Of a DNA stretch of 64,000 bases, positions 9,706 through 18,078 are shown in pieces. Source of the stretch: Natribaculum breve (lineage in GTDB: Archaea; Halobacteriota; Halobacteria; Halobacteriales; Natrialbaceae); NCBI RefSeq assembly GCF_023008585.1, contig NZ_CP095390.1, forward strand, positions 1,178,001 through 1,242,000. The letters run 5' to 3'. The position numbers were made by a program, and so were the translations under genes. Under the pieces are notes generated by a model. It had not been told where the DNA came from and did no database searches. It saw only the letters and a list, made by a program, of their open reading frames with translations. How positions within the stretch are numbered: the first letter of the stretch is position 1; each line of letters begins with the position of its first letter.

Positions 9706-10665
9706 TCACTCACTCCCGTCGGAACTCCATCCTTCTGGCACGTACTGCTGGAAGTTCGGGTCCTCCGAGAGCGCCTCCGGGAAGAACAGCTGTTTGTCGT
9801 CGACGGTGAAGTTCTCGATGATATCCTGTCCCTCCGGCGAGGTGAGAAAGCCGATGTACGACATCGCCAGGTCGTATTTCGCGTTCGAGTGTACCGCCGG
9901 ATTGACCGCGATGACCCCGTACGGGTTCGCCAGCAGTTCCGGGCCGCCCTCGATCGGTCCCTGGACGCGAATGCCGAGATCGACGTCGTCCTGCATCGAG
10001 ATGAACGTCCCCCGATCGGCTAGCGTGTACGCTCCGCTCTCGCTTGCCTGGTTGAGCGTGTCGCCCATCCCGGCGCCGATCTCGCGGTACCAGTTGCCGC
10101 CCGGCTCGGTGCCGGCGGCCTCCCAGATCGCCAGCTCCTTGGTGTGCGTCCCGGAGTTGTCCCCACGCGAGACGAACGTCGACCCGGTGTCGGCGATCGT
10201 CTGAAACGCCTCGGTCGCGCTCTCCATCCCGTCGATCCCCGCCGGATCGTCCTCGGGACCGACGACGACGAAGTCGTTGAACATCAGGTCGCGACGGTTC
10301 ACCCCGTACCCCTCCTCGAGGAACTCGTCCTCGAGCGATCGCGCGTGGACCATCACGACGTCCGAGTCGCCCGACCGGGCCGTCTCGAGTGCCGCGCCGG
10401 TTCCCTGTGCGACCGCGTCCACGGCGACGCCGTATCGGTCCTCGAAGGCGGCGTTTACCTCGTCGAGCAGCCCCGTGTCGTACGTGCTCGTGGTCGTCGT
10501 CAGGGTGAGCGTCTCGCCGACGATTTCTGCGCCAGCACCGTCGCCGTCACCGTCGCCGCCACCGTTGCCGTCGCCATTTTCGCCGTCGTTCCCCATACAG
10601 CCGGCCATCGTGGCCGCCACTGCTCCCGCAGTCGCCCCCAGGAATTTTCGTCGATGTATCGCCAT
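9706..10665 (-). CDS. tupA: Tungstate-binding Tat lipoprotein
   Basis: A 319-residue substrate-binding protein. The leader [23 protein letters not shown] carries a twin-arginine motif and a lipobox with Cys at about residue 23, followed by a Gly/Asp-rich linker typical of haloarchaeal Tat lipoproteins. The mature part has the TupA signatures [49 protein letters not shown] and [27 protein letters not shown]. It captures tungstate outside the membrane and delivers it to TupB. It is the first gene of tupA-tupB-tupC-modE-like. Confidence 0.9.
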   Translation of the reverse strand: MAIHRRKFLGATAGAVAATMAGCMGNDGENGDGNGGGDGDGDGAGAEIVGETLTLTTTTSTYDTGLLDEVNAAFEDRYGVAVDAVAQGTGAALETARSGDSDVVMVHARSLEDEFLEEGYGVNRRDLMFNDFVVVGPEDDPAGIDGMESATEAFQTIADTGSTFVSRGDNSGTHTKELAIWEAAGTEPGGNWYREIGAGMGDTLNQASESGAYTLADRGTFISMQDDVDLGIRVQGPIEGGPELLANPYGVIAVNPAVHSNAKYDLAMSYIGFLTSPEGQDIIENFTVDDKQLFFPEALSEDPNFQQYVPEGWSSDGSE

Positions 10666-10691
10666 AGGTACGTCAAACCTAATCGGCTACT

Positions 10692-10703
10692 CCCTATATA
10701 ATA
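10692..10703 (-). promoter_or_regulatory. TATA box of the tup operon
   Basis: CTATTATATAGGG (minus strand) lies about 30 bases upstream of the tupA ATG, the position expected for a leaderless archaeal transcript. Further upstream, at 10767-10783, GTTAC and GTAAC form a short inverted repeat that could be a regulator site, but this is weak. Confidence 0.6.
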
Positions 10704-10862
10704 GTTCGGGAACGACGCATCAAGCAGTAACTGAAAGAAGTTATCCAGTCGGTACTGGTGAACGTAGTTACTTCAGACGTAACCGCCAAAGCTTCCCGTA
10801 TTGCCGAGTCGGGAGCGGTACTGGTTTCCGACTGTCCCCACGGCGTCAGTGTGCGGTGGACG

Positions 10863-11777
10863 TCACGTGTTTCCGTCGAGAATGTCGGAAATTTCGTCCG
10901 CAAGTCCACCAACCCCCTCCGACTGGCCGGTTTCATCGGATTGCCCGTCGCTCGTCGAACCCGGTCGTGCCGTGTCTGCATCCGTTCGCTCGTCGTCCGT
11001 GCCAGTCGCCCGCCCGTCGTCGCCGACTCTATCGGCGGCGTCGTACGCGTCCGCGGCCATCTGCATGTCGAGGTTCGTAAGCCGCAACACGGAGAGGACG
11101 TCCTGCATCCCCTCGTGAATCGCCTCTCGAAGCGCCGATTCGAACGACTCCGACAGTTCGAACTCGTCCTCGCCCGACCTCGAGTAGTCAGTCTCTGCGT
11201 ACACCGAAAACTCACCGGTGAACAGCCCGTCTCGCTGCGAGTCGGCTGACTCGAGTTCCGACGCCGCCCACTCCTCGGCGGCCGCGACGACCTCGCGTTG
11301 CATCCGTTCGTCGAGCATCGAGAGCACGGCCTCGTAGTAGACGGTGTACTGCCCGATGTACTGGGCCATCGGCACCTCGAGCAGAGCGTGGTGCGTGCCG
11401 ATCCGTGCACGGTTCCGGAAGTACTCCTCGTCGTAGTCGCCGGTCGCGAGCGAGCGCAGATACGCCCGCTGGGCGTCTTTCAGCGCTTCGATCGAGCGCT
11501 CCGATCGATCGACGGCTGCACGCGTCTCGTCGTACTCGAGTACGTCGTCGTAGAATCGATCGGCGAGTTCGTCCTGATGTTCTCGGAACAGCGACTCGAG
11601 GTCGGCCAGCCGCTGTACGTCCTCGTCGTCGAAGTCGACGAACTCCTTTCGCCACGACAGCGTCGTCTCCTCGAGGAGCCGTCCGAGTTGCTCCTGCTCG
11701 ATCCGATCGTCGAGTTCGGCGCTTCCGAACGCGTCTGTCACACCGTCGTCCGAGTCTCGTTGACCGCTGGTAACCAT
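10863..11777 (-). CDS. Globin-coupled sensor lacking a transducer domain
   Basis: A 304-residue protein. The chosen ATG at 11777 (MVTSGQRDSDDG) is preceded by a strong AT-rich promoter; an in-frame ATG at 11885 lies upstream of that promoter and is unlikely. Residues about 20-150 match the sensor globin of HemAT: LFREHQDELADRFYDDVL, YLRSLATGDYDEEYFRNRAR, and RIGTHHALLEVPMAQYIG, where the second His aligns with the proximal heme ligand. After an insertion (about 175-225) the final globin helix appears as LSVLRLTNLDMQMAADAYD. The rest is an acidic, low-complexity tail. No methyl-accepting signalling domain is present, unlike HemAT, so output must go through a partner. The heme ligand and oxygen sensing are inferred from the family. 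Confidence 0.8.
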   Translation of the reverse strand: MVTSGQRDSDDGVTDAFGSAELDDRIEQEQLGRLLEETTLSWRKEFVDFDDEDVQRLADLESLFREHQDELADRFYDDVLEYDETRAAVDRSERSIEALKDAQRAYLRSLATGDYDEEYFRNRARIGTHHALLEVPMAQYIGQYTVYYEAVLSMLDERMQREVVAAAEEWAASELESADSQRDGLFTGEFSVYAETDYSRSGEDEFELSESFESALREAIHEGMQDVLSVLRLTNLDMQMAADAYDAADRVGDDGRATGTDDERTDADTARPGSTSDGQSDETGQSEGVGGLADEISDILDGNT

Positions 11778-11782
11778 CGGTG

Positions 11783-11808
11783 ACAAAATTAAATTAATAA
11801 ATAATAAT
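11783..11808 (-). promoter_or_regulatory. AT-rich promoter of the globin sensor
   Basis: A run of 26 bases almost free of G and C lies immediately upstream of the ATG at 11777. It contains TTTATTAATTTA on the minus strand, a TATA-like element at leaderless spacing. It also argues against the longer start at 11885. Confidence 0.55.
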
Positions 11809-11926
11809 GGTTGTGGCGAGTGCTGACACTCGACTCGAGACGAATTGTCAGGGAACGTCGCTCGAGTACGGTCGCCGATCGTCACCCGCCGAAAGCGACG
11901 GCCGACGGTCGAGACGACGGACTCGA

Positions 11927-12637
11927 CTAGTCGTACGTGTTACGGAGGTAGGTCATCATCTCGTCGACGATCTGTGGGTCGTACGTCCAGAAGCCGGAGA
12001 ACTCGCCCGGCGCGCGTTCTCTCGCGAGTAGCGCACACGCCTGCGTCTCGTCGTCGCCGCCGTCGAACGCGAGAAACCAGAACGACCCGATCTCGTCCCC
12101 CGACTCCGCGTGGACCGTCGTGTTGGGTATCACGGGCGGGTCCCAGTCGTCCCGCCCGTAGACGTGAACGTCCAGGGCCGTCTCCGCGCCGAGTCGGGCG
12201 TAGAAGCCGACCTGCGTCTCCAGTATCGACAGTCGCTGGAAGCCGACCTGGAGGGTGCCACGGCCGACGCGCCACGCCCGGTTTTCGATCTCGCGAGTCG
12301 CCGCGAGCAGCTGGCGGCGATCGAGCGAGGCGAACAGGCTGTCGTCGAGCAACTCGAACAGGGTTCGATACTCCGCCGTGAGAAACGCCTCGTCCCAGGG
12401 ACTGTAGATCGGCGGCTCGACGAACTCCTCGAGTTCCCCGAGACCGATCGCACCGGCGAAGCCGTCCCGGTCGCGAACGACGGCGAACCCGGCGGATCCG
12501 GCGTCGGGGAGTCGCCTGTGCTCGACCGACGCGTTTCGAACTTCGAACCCGTCGGCGACGTCGTCGGCGTCACTCGAGTAGACGGCGATCGTCTTCCGAC
12601 GGCGCTCGACCGTCGAGAGGAGTCGGTCGAAGTTCAT
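11927..12637 (-). CDS. DICT sensory-domain protein
   Basis: A 236-residue soluble protein whose whole length looks like one DICT-type domain: MNFDRLLSTVERRRKTIAVYSS, FEVRNASVEHRRLPDAG, then LLAATREIENRAWRVGRGTLQVGFQRLS and ALDVHVYGRDDWDPP. DICT domains are found next to kinases, cyclases and photosensors and are thought to sense light or redox signals. It is 63 bp downstream of a winged-helix gene (12701-13075) on the same strand and probably co-transcribed, so it may feed a signal to that regulator. No output domain is present. Confidence 0.75.
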   Translation of the reverse strand: MNFDRLLSTVERRRKTIAVYSSDADDVADGFEVRNASVEHRRLPDAGSAGFAVVRDRDGFAGAIGLGELEEFVEPPIYSPWDEAFLTAEYRTLFELLDDSLFASLDRRQLLAATREIENRAWRVGRGTLQVGFQRLSILETQVGFYARLGAETALDVHVYGRDDWDPPVIPNTTVHAESGDEIGSFWFLAFDGGDDETQACALLARERAPGEFSGFWTYDPQIVDEMMTYLRNTYD

Positions 12638-12700
12638 GGGAACGCAGACGGAGGGGGTCGGGGAAAGCGATCGTCGGACACACGGCGGGATTCTCGCGCG

Positions 12701-13075
12701 TCAGGATTCGTCCTCGCCGGTTTCGGCCGTGAGCGCCAGTCGAACCAGTTCGGAAACGGACACCGGCCAGTTCGTTCGCGAGACGGTCTCGCGGTCGTCG
12801 CTCCACTCGACCAGGTCCGCCTCCTCGAGGACGGGGACGTGACGGTGGACGAGGCTCGCGTAGACGCCGTCGCGTTCCGCGCGCGTCGCCATGCCGTACT
12901 CCCCAGTGCGTATCCAGCCGGTGACCACGTCCGCGAGTTCGGCGAGCGAGACGGACTCGTGCTCGAGGAGAAAGTAGAGCGCGAACCGCCGGCGACGGTT
13001 CCGAAGGGCGTAGAAGACGCTATCGTCGATTTCGCCGTCTCCGACGCCGGACGTTTCGCGATCCCCGCGCCCCAT
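12701..13075 (-). CDS. Small winged-helix regulator, DUF7344-like
   Basis: A 124-residue acidic protein. The segment DDSVFYALRNRRRRFALYFL, then SLAELADVV and YASLVHRHVPVLEEADLVEW, matches the same single-domain winged-helix pattern as the gene at 1911-2246, with a polar N-terminal extension. It is followed by the DICT-domain gene on the same strand. DNA binding is inferred from the fold; the target is unknown. Confidence 0.75.
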   Translation of the reverse strand: MGRGDRETSGVGDGEIDDSVFYALRNRRRRFALYFLLEHESVSLAELADVVTGWIRTGEYGMATRAERDGVYASLVHRHVPVLEEADLVEWSDDRETVSRTNWPVSVSELVRLALTAETGEDES

Positions 13076-13162
13076 CGTTGTTTGTCATTTGGTAACATTG
13101 CATGGCGAATCAGCGTTCGGCCTGCAGTTTCACGGCCGCGGCGACCGCCGGTCGCCGCTTTG

Positions 13163-13612
13163 CTACTGCTCCGAACCCGCCATCCGGCCGGAGTAGTCCC
13201 ACCCGTAGACGGTTTCGAGGTCGATCGAAATCGTGACCTCGTCCCGGTCGTCCGAGAGGAGTCGTCGTGCGAGTGGCCCGTCGGTCGTTTCGAGGTAGCG
13301 CTCGAGCAGCTTCCGTAACACGGCTTTCTCCGGGTCCGGCTCGACGGTGGCCGTCCCGTTGCCGCGGACGCCCCGGTACGGTGGATCGTTCGTCGACACC
13401 TCGAACGCGACCGCTGGATCGCGCTCGAGGAACGCGACGACGTCCGCGCTCGCCGCCGTCGCACACTCGATCGTCTCCTCCCGGTAGCGAAACCACAGCG
13501 AGAGCATCCACAGCGAGTCGTCCGGCCGGTGACAGGCGAGGCGTACGGGAACGGCCGTCGTCTCGAGGAGCGTCTCGAGTTCCGAACGCGAGAGCGAGCC
13601 ACGGACGTCCAT
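13163..13612 (-). CDS. Pyridoxamine 5'-phosphate oxidase-family FMN protein
   Basis: A 149-residue split-barrel flavin-binding protein starting MDVRGSLSRSELETLLETTA. The segments PVRLACHRPDDSLWMLSLWF, IECATAASADVVAFLERDP and VAFEVSTNDPPYRGVRGNG follow the order of PNPOx-like F420/FMN proteins, with substrate-facing loops after the second strand. The start at 13612 is preferred because upstream in-frame sequence overlaps the next gene's region and is not protein-like. The reaction is unknown; family members are oxidoreductases or heme/flavin binders. Confidence 0.78.
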   Translation of the reverse strand: MDVRGSLSRSELETLLETTAVPVRLACHRPDDSLWMLSLWFRYREETIECATAASADVVAFLERDPAVAFEVSTNDPPYRGVRGNGTATVEPDPEKAVLRKLLERYLETTDGPLARRLLSDDRDEVTISIDLETVYGWDYSGRMAGSEQ

Positions 13613-13686
13613 AGTCGTACCCCCATCGCGCAGTGTTATAATACGTCCCCCGCCGAGAGGCGGCACTCGACTGGCGACGTCTCGAG

Positions 13687-14214
13687 CTACCGGTCCTGCA
13701 GGTCGACCGTCGCCGCGAAGACGAGACCGAGTACCAGTCCGAAGACGGCGTGGCCGATCATGCCGTCGACGGCGACGGCGGGGAACGCGGCTGCCGCGTC
13801 GACGCCGGCGCGGCCCACCCAGATAGGGAGCAAGAGGGCGGGCAGGATCGCCCAGACGGCGAGTCCGTAGGCGAAACCGGCACCGACGAGGCGCAGCCAG
13901 TTTCCGCTCTCGGCGAGTGCGTCGGTCTCGACGTCCGTGCGGAGCGTCTCGAGGACGACGTCCCGGGTGACGAGAAAGCCGAAGACGATTCCGAGGACCG
14001 CGCCGTGGAACAGGTGGAGCCCCCAGCCGACGATTTCGCCGGGCCCGAGGCCGTAGAGGGCGGGAGTCGCGACTTCGACGACGGCCGGGTCGATCAGCCA
14101 GATCAACGCGCCGAACGCGGCGGCTCCCAGCGAACCGCCGAGTGCGCCGCCGATCGGCCACCCGAAACGACTCGCGATCCCGAAGCCGGTCGCGGTGTCT
14201 GACTCGGCGCTCAT
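13687..14214 (-). CDS. Multi-pass membrane protein of unknown function
   Basis: A 175-residue protein from MSAESDTATGFGIASRF. Hydrophobic stretches at about 20-45, 55-80, 105-125 and 145-170 suggest four to five membrane passes, with small-residue-rich helices (GGALGGSLGAAAFGALIW; GHAVFGLVLGLVFAATV). Two charged loops lie between. A longer reading from 14268 is possible but adds a basic stretch. It is not recognised beyond being a typical haloarchaeal membrane protein. Confidence 0.65.
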   Translation of the reverse strand: MSAESDTATGFGIASRFGWPIGGALGGSLGAAAFGALIWLIDPAVVEVATPALYGLGPGEIVGWGLHLFHGAVLGIVFGFLVTRDVVLETLRTDVETDALAESGNWLRLVGAGFAYGLAVWAILPALLLPIWVGRAGVDAAAAFPAVAVDGMIGHAVFGLVLGLVFAATVDLQDR

Positions 14215-14325
14215 GTGCGTACGTCGCCGCGACGCGATCAAAAGCGTTCGTCCGGCACTGGCCGGCACCGACCGCGACCATTTCGAGGCCGCGACGCTTT
14301 CACAGTAGCTGGTAGCACGCTTTCG

Positions 14326-14640
14326 TTAAATATGCCTGATACGGACCGCTGTCCGTCCCGCAGCGACCGCATCCAGTCGGACGGTCGCTGCGGCAAAGAG
14401 AGACAGCAGACCGTATGAAACCGAATCGGACGATTCGGTAAAACGAGTCCAATCATCCCACGCCATCGCCGTATACGACTCGCGGGAGGCATCATCGCCT
14501 GCCCAGTGAGCGTCTTCATCGTCTTGCCGATCTCGTTGGTCGTCAGCTGATTCGTCGGAACGGAACTTCGTGTAGAGTGTCCCGGCAAAATCGAAGATCA
14601 GTTCGCCGCCCTCGAGAACCGCGACGAGAACGTCTTCCAT
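14326..14640 (-). CDS. Hypothetical small protein with C-terminus read from a hairpin repeat
   Basis: A 104-residue frame from MEDVLVAVLEGGELIFDFAG. The first 25 residues are protein-like and hydrophobic, followed by an acidic hydrophilic stretch. The last 26 or so residues are translated from the inverted-repeat element at 14339-14416, so the original C-terminus has probably been replaced by insertion. A second copy of the element (14706-14785) lies just upstream. It could be a small membrane-associated protein or a decaying gene. Confidence 0.45.
   Translation of the reverse strand: MEDVLVAVLEGGELIFDFAGTLYTKFRSDESADDQRDRQDDEDAHWAGDDASRESYTAMAWDDWTRFTESSDSVSYGLLSLFAAATVRLDAVAAGRTAVRIRHI
14339..14416. 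repeat. Hairpin element copy 1 (ATAC...GTAT ends)
   Basis: A 78 bp imperfect inverted repeat. The ends are ATACGG and CCGTAT. The right arm read on the minus strand is ATACGGTCTGCTGT, the same 14-mer as copies at 15694, 23378 and 43217. The inner stem is a perfect 12 bp pair, CCGCAGCGACCG at 14358-14369 with CGGTCGCTGCGG at 14382-14393, around a 12-base loop. Confidence 0.75.
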
Positions 14641-14705
14641 ATCACTCGTACGGCGGATTTCGCCGTCGGCCCGCTGCCTCGATCGCTGTCTCACTCGTCG
14701 TTCTG

Positions 14706-14785
14706 ATACTATCGGACGTAACTGTGTGAAGATTCTCGCCACCCCGGGACGGCGAGAATCTTTCACGACTTACGTCCGGCAGTAT
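14706..14785. repeat. Hairpin element copy 2
   Basis: An 80 bp inverted repeat with ends ATACT and AGTAT. Outer arms share CGGACGTAA, and the inner stem is a perfect 10 bp pair, GATTCTCGCC (14731-14740) with GGCGAGAATC (14751-14760). It belongs to the same family as copies 1, 3, 4 and 5 by length, ends and the TAA-CTGTGT motif inside the arm. It provides the stop codon and last residues of the gene at 14763-15008. Confidence 0.7.
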
Positions 14786-15008
14786 GAACCATCCGCTCCC
14801 ATCGGGGTACCCACTCGACGTTTTCCTGAATGACTGTCATGAGGTACACACAGACTGGGAGGAGAAGGCCGACACTGAGGAGATATCTCGGATCGATCTC
14901 GCCTGGATTCTCGAAGAAAATGCCTGCGTACTGGAGTACAGCAAAGACTGTGAGGACTGTTGCGACGAACTCGACGTACTCTCTGTAGGCGGGGGAGGGA
15001 ACTCTCAT
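14763..15008 (-). CDS. Small two-helix membrane protein
   Basis: An 81-residue protein from MRVPSPAYREYVEFVATVLT. It has two hydrophobic helices at about 13-33 and 43-62 with a short acidic loop (FFENPGEIDPRYLL), then a basic cytoplasmic-looking tail. The final residues and the TGA stop come from hairpin element copy 2, so the natural end may have been slightly different. Function unknown. Confidence 0.6.
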   Translation of the reverse strand: MRVPSPAYREYVEFVATVLTVFAVLQYAGIFFENPGEIDPRYLLSVGLLLPVCVYLMTVIQENVEWVPRWERMVHTAGRKS

Positions 15009-15157
15009 AGATACACCACGCGTCTGTCTCGTCTTCAAATGTATCGTCGAGGAACGGTTAGTGTTTCTTCTGTCTTCACCACGAGTTCCACGTCTCTCTT
15101 TGAATACCGAAATCGTATCACCAACAACGGTTAGACCATCACCTGCGAAGTACCGCC

Positions 15158-15694
15158 GTGGAGTACGAACTACTGGGCTGGCCGCCGGACGGGCCGAAAC
15201 TCCGACTCGACTACGAACGGTTCAGCTACGCCGGCAAGTTCGTGATGAGCAGTACGGGCAAGGCCGTCGCCCGCACTGACGGCGACGTCGTCGCCGCCGT
15301 CGCGTTCAACGAGGACCGGACCGACGAGACGACGCTGTGGCTCCGGTACATCACGGTTCGGGCCGATCGGCGCGGCGAGGGGATCGGCCCGCGACTGGCG
15401 GCGTTCGCGCGCGACCGCGCGCTCGAGCGCGGGTACGATCACGTCCGCATCGCGGTCAACAACGTCTTCGCCTACGAAGCGCTCTACCGGGCGGGGTTCG
15501 GCTACACCGGCGAGACGACCGGCATCGCCGAGCTGATCCTCGAGTACTCTGCCGATTCCGGCCCGTCCCGTCCGGACCCCGGCCGGTACCACGACGGACT
15601 CGACGAGTTTCGCGACCGGGATCTCTCCGAGGCGGAGCGGTCGTTCCTCAGCGACCGACGTGACGCCGACCCGCCGTCGCCGATCGACGCCTGA
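15158..15694 (+). CDS. GNAT-family N-acetyltransferase
   Basis: A 178-residue protein read from a GTG. The acetyl-CoA binding motif A is visible as LRYITVRADRRGEGIGPRLA, with R-R-G-E-G-I-G for the pyrophosphate loop; motif B follows as VNNVFAYEALYRAGFGYTGE. It transfers an acetyl group from acetyl-CoA to an unidentified amine. The C-terminal 40 residues are a polar extension. The TGA stop is the start of hairpin element copy 3. Confidence 0.85.
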   Translation: MEYELLGWPPDGPKLRLDYERFSYAGKFVMSSTGKAVARTDGDVVAAVAFNEDRTDETTLWLRYITVRADRRGEGIGPRLAAFARDRALERGYDHVRIAVNNVFAYEALYRAGFGYTGETTGIAELILEYSADSGPSRPDPGRYHDGLDEFRDRDLSEAERSFLSDRRDADPPSPIDA

Positions 15695-15774
15695 TACGGT
15701 CTGCTGTCCCCGTTTGTGGAAAAACCGCGACCCGCCCAGCGAGTGCTCCGAGACCGACGTCCAGCAGGCGTTAC
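15694..15774. repeat. Hairpin element copy 3 (degenerate right end)
   Basis: ATACGGTCTGCTGT begins inside the stop codon of the acetyltransferase gene (TGATAC). A weak mirror, GTCCAGCAGGCGTTAC, lies about 80 bp away (15759-15774), matching 10 of 16 positions after reversal. The inner stem is not convincing, so this is either a decayed copy or a half element. Confidence 0.5.
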
Positions 15775-15859
15775 GAGGTCCGTTGACTCGAGCGTTCGCA
15801 CGCGGGTTCGAGGTCGGTATCAATAAGAGCCAAACCCCTCAAGCCCCAACGAAACCGGC

Positions 15860-16840
15860 ATGGGAAACGCCGCACTCCGGGACATCGCCGTCATCGAGGA
15901 GGTCCCGTTCGACGACCTCGCGGGAGCGACCGTCGCCGTCGACGCCCACAACTGGCTCTACCGGTATCTGACGACGACCGTCAAGTGGACCGCAAGCGAG
16001 ACGTACACGACCCCAGACGGAACCGAGGTGGCGAATCTGGTCGGCATCGTCCAGGGCCTCCCGAAGTTCTTCGAGCACGACGTCACGCCCGTGATGGTCT
16101 TCGACGGCGGCCCTTCCGATCTCAAAAGCGACGAGATCGAGTCCCGGCGAGAACAGCGAGAGACCTACGAGGAGCAACTCGAGGTCGCCCGCGAGGAAGG
16201 CGACGAGGTCGCGATCGCCCAGCTCGAGTCGCGCACCCAGCGGCTGACGCCGACGATCCAGGAGACCAGCCGCGAACTCCTCGAACTGCTCGACGTGCCG
16301 GTCGTCGAGGCCCCGGCGGAGGGCGAAGCGCAGGCCGCCCACATTGCTCGCCGCGGCGACGCCGACTACGTCGGCTCCGAGGACTACGACGCCCTGCTGT
16401 TTGGCGCGCCGCTGACGCTCCGTCAGCTGACGAGCAAGGGGAACCCCGAGTGTATGGACCTCGAGGCGACACTCGAGAAACACGACCTCACGCTCGAGCA
16501 ACTGATCGACGCCGCAATCTTGATCGGGACGGACTTCAACGAGGGCGTCCCCGGAATCGGTCCGAAGACGGCGATTTCGGCGATCACCGAACACGGCGAC
16601 CTCTGGAGCGTCCTCGAGGCCCGGGGTGAGCACGTCGAGTACGCCGACCGCGTCCGGGACCTCTTTCGGAACCCGAACGTGACCGACGACTACGAGTTCG
16701 AGACGACCCTCGACCCCGACCTCTCGGCTGCACGGTCGTACGTCGTCGACGAGTGGGGCGTCGCCGCCGACGAGGTCGCCCGCGGCTTCGAGCGGATCGA
16801 GGAGAGCGTCACCCAGACTGGACTGGATCGCTGGACCTGA
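15860..16840 (+). CDS. fen: Flap endonuclease 1
   Basis: A 326-residue structure-specific 5' nuclease that removes RNA-DNA flaps during lagging-strand maturation and repair. N-terminal motifs: [11 protein letters not shown] and [21 protein letters not shown]. Intermediate motifs: [17 protein letters not shown] with metal-binding acidic residues and [10 protein letters not shown]; the helix-2-turn helix is [18 protein letters not shown]. The C-terminus QTGLDRWT fits a PCNA-interacting PIP box (Q-x-x-L-x-x-W-x). Length is normal for archaeal FEN1. It converges with the dehydrogenase gene at 16856. Confidence 0.95.
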   Translation: MGNAALRDIAVIEEVPFDDLAGATVAVDAHNWLYRYLTTTVKWTASETYTTPDGTEVANLVGIVQGLPKFFEHDVTPVMVFDGGPSDLKSDEIESRREQRETYEEQLEVAREEGDEVAIAQLESRTQRLTPTIQETSRELLELLDVPVVEAPAEGEAQAAHIARRGDADYVGSEDYDALLFGAPLTLRQLTSKGNPECMDLEATLEKHDLTLEQLIDAAILIGTDFNEGVPGIGPKTAISAITEHGDLWSVLEARGEHVEYADRVRDLFRNPNVTDDYEFETTLDPDLSAARSYVVDEWGVAADEVARGFERIEESVTQTGLDRWT

Positions 16841-16855
16841 CCACGTAGAGCGACG

Positions 16856-18007
16856 CTATCGGCGCGTCGCCCGCTCGAGGTCGAGTTCTTCCTCGACGAG
16901 TTCGACGGCGTTTCTGATCGCGCCGACCGAGGAGAGGTAGCCGACGCCGACGGTCGTCTTCAGGGCGTTCGCTGCCGGGCCGGTGAACACCGTCGGGCCG
17001 ACCTGCGCGACGGCGTCGTCGCCGACGCTCACGAGCCAGCCGGGCGACTCGAACGTGTACCCCTCGAGTCGGGGTTCGAAGACGCCCCCGTCGCGTTCGT
17101 ACTCGACGATCCTGTCGACGTTCTCGGCGGCGGTTCGAGCCTGTCGAATCGCAGTCTGTGCGCTCGCGGGCACCGCCTCGCCGTCGGCGTCGACGACCCT
17201 GGCCGCGTCGCCGAGGGCGAACGTCCGGTCGTCGACCCGGAGGTCGGCCCTGACGGACCGTCGACTCCCCTCGAGTGCGTCGGGGCCGCGGATCCCGCCG
17301 GTCCAGACGAAGACGTCGTAGGGCACCCGCTCGCCGTCCTCGAGGACGACGTGGCGCTCGTCGGCGTCGGTCACCGTCTCGCCCGTCCGGACCTCGACGC
17401 CCTGTGCCTCGAGGGCGGTCCGAACCGCACGCTGGAAGTTCTCGGGGAACCCCGGCGCGACGTCGTCGAACTGCTCGAGGACGGTGATCGTCGCCGTCGC
17501 GTCTTCCTCGCGGGCCAGTGCCGCGAGTTCGCCCGCGACCTGCACGCCGGAGAGGCCGGCCCCGCCGACGACGAGTCGGGGGTCAGACGTCGCCGACAGC
17601 GCCGCGAGAACGTCTGATCGAATTCGGTCCGCGTGTTCCAGTCGCTTCAGCGGCCTCGCGTGCTCGCGAACTCCCTCGAGTCCGTAGTAGGCCGTCTCCG
17701 CGCCAAGACAGACCGCGCCGACGTCGTACGCCAGCGACCCGTCGGAGAGAAAGACCGTTTGCTCGTCCGTGTCGACGTCCTCGACGCGAGCCACGCGGAC
17801 CGTCGCCCGCTCGACGGCGTCGGTCAACGGAACCGTGACGTCGGCTGCCAGTCCCGGCCGGCGAATCACCCGGTGTAACTCGTGCTGGACGAGGTGATCC
17901 GGCGATTCGTCGACCAGCGTGATCTCGACGTCGAGGGGGAGTCGTCGCTCGAGGTGGCGTGCGAGCGAGAGTCCCGCGTACCCTGCACCGAGGACCACGA
18001 CGTGCAT
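16856..18007 (-). CDS. NDH-2-like FAD-dependent NADH dehydrogenase
   Basis: A 383-residue two-Rossmann flavoprotein. The FAD fold is at the N-terminus (VVLGAGYAGLSLARHLERRL), the NADH fold is at about residue 148 (LVVGGAGLSGVQVAGELAAL), and the FAD-closing motif is FALGDAARVVDADG. Pattern and length fit type II NADH dehydrogenases, which pass electrons to menaquinone without pumping. The C-terminal amphipathic part (NALKTTVGVGYLSSVGAIRNAVELVEEEL) would dock on the membrane. It offers an alternative to the nuo complex at 43-54 kb. A related sulfide:quinone-type activity cannot be excluded. Confidence 0.85.
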   Translation of the reverse strand: MHVVVLGAGYAGLSLARHLERRLPLDVEITLVDESPDHLVQHELHRVIRRPGLAADVTVPLTDAVERATVRVARVEDVDTDEQTVFLSDGSLAYDVGAVCLGAETAYYGLEGVREHARPLKRLEHADRIRSDVLAALSATSDPRLVVGGAGLSGVQVAGELAALAREEDATATITVLEQFDDVAPGFPENFQRAVRTALEAQGVEVRTGETVTDADERHVVLEDGERVPYDVFVWTGGIRGPDALEGSRRSVRADLRVDDRTFALGDAARVVDADGEAVPASAQTAIRQARTAAENVDRIVEYERDGGVFEPRLEGYTFESPGWLVSVGDDAVAQVGPTVFTGPAANALKTTVGVGYLSSVGAIRNAVELVEEELDLERATRR

Positions 18008-18078
18008 GGGCCGGTGTTCGGGCCGAACGGGTATAGATGTAGTCGAAGCGGAAGCCCGGAGGTCGAAAGGCGGGCCTG

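Noticed and set aside
13613..14281. Upstream extension of the PNPOx-like gene to 372 residues
   Set aside because: The extra 220 residues are Arg-rich, lie in another frame over the membrane protein gene and show no domain; the start at 13612 is used.
14339..14416. tRNA or other folded housekeeping RNA at the hairpin elements
   Set aside because: A single long hairpin without cloverleaf arms or anticodon stem; repeated at five sites with different stems.
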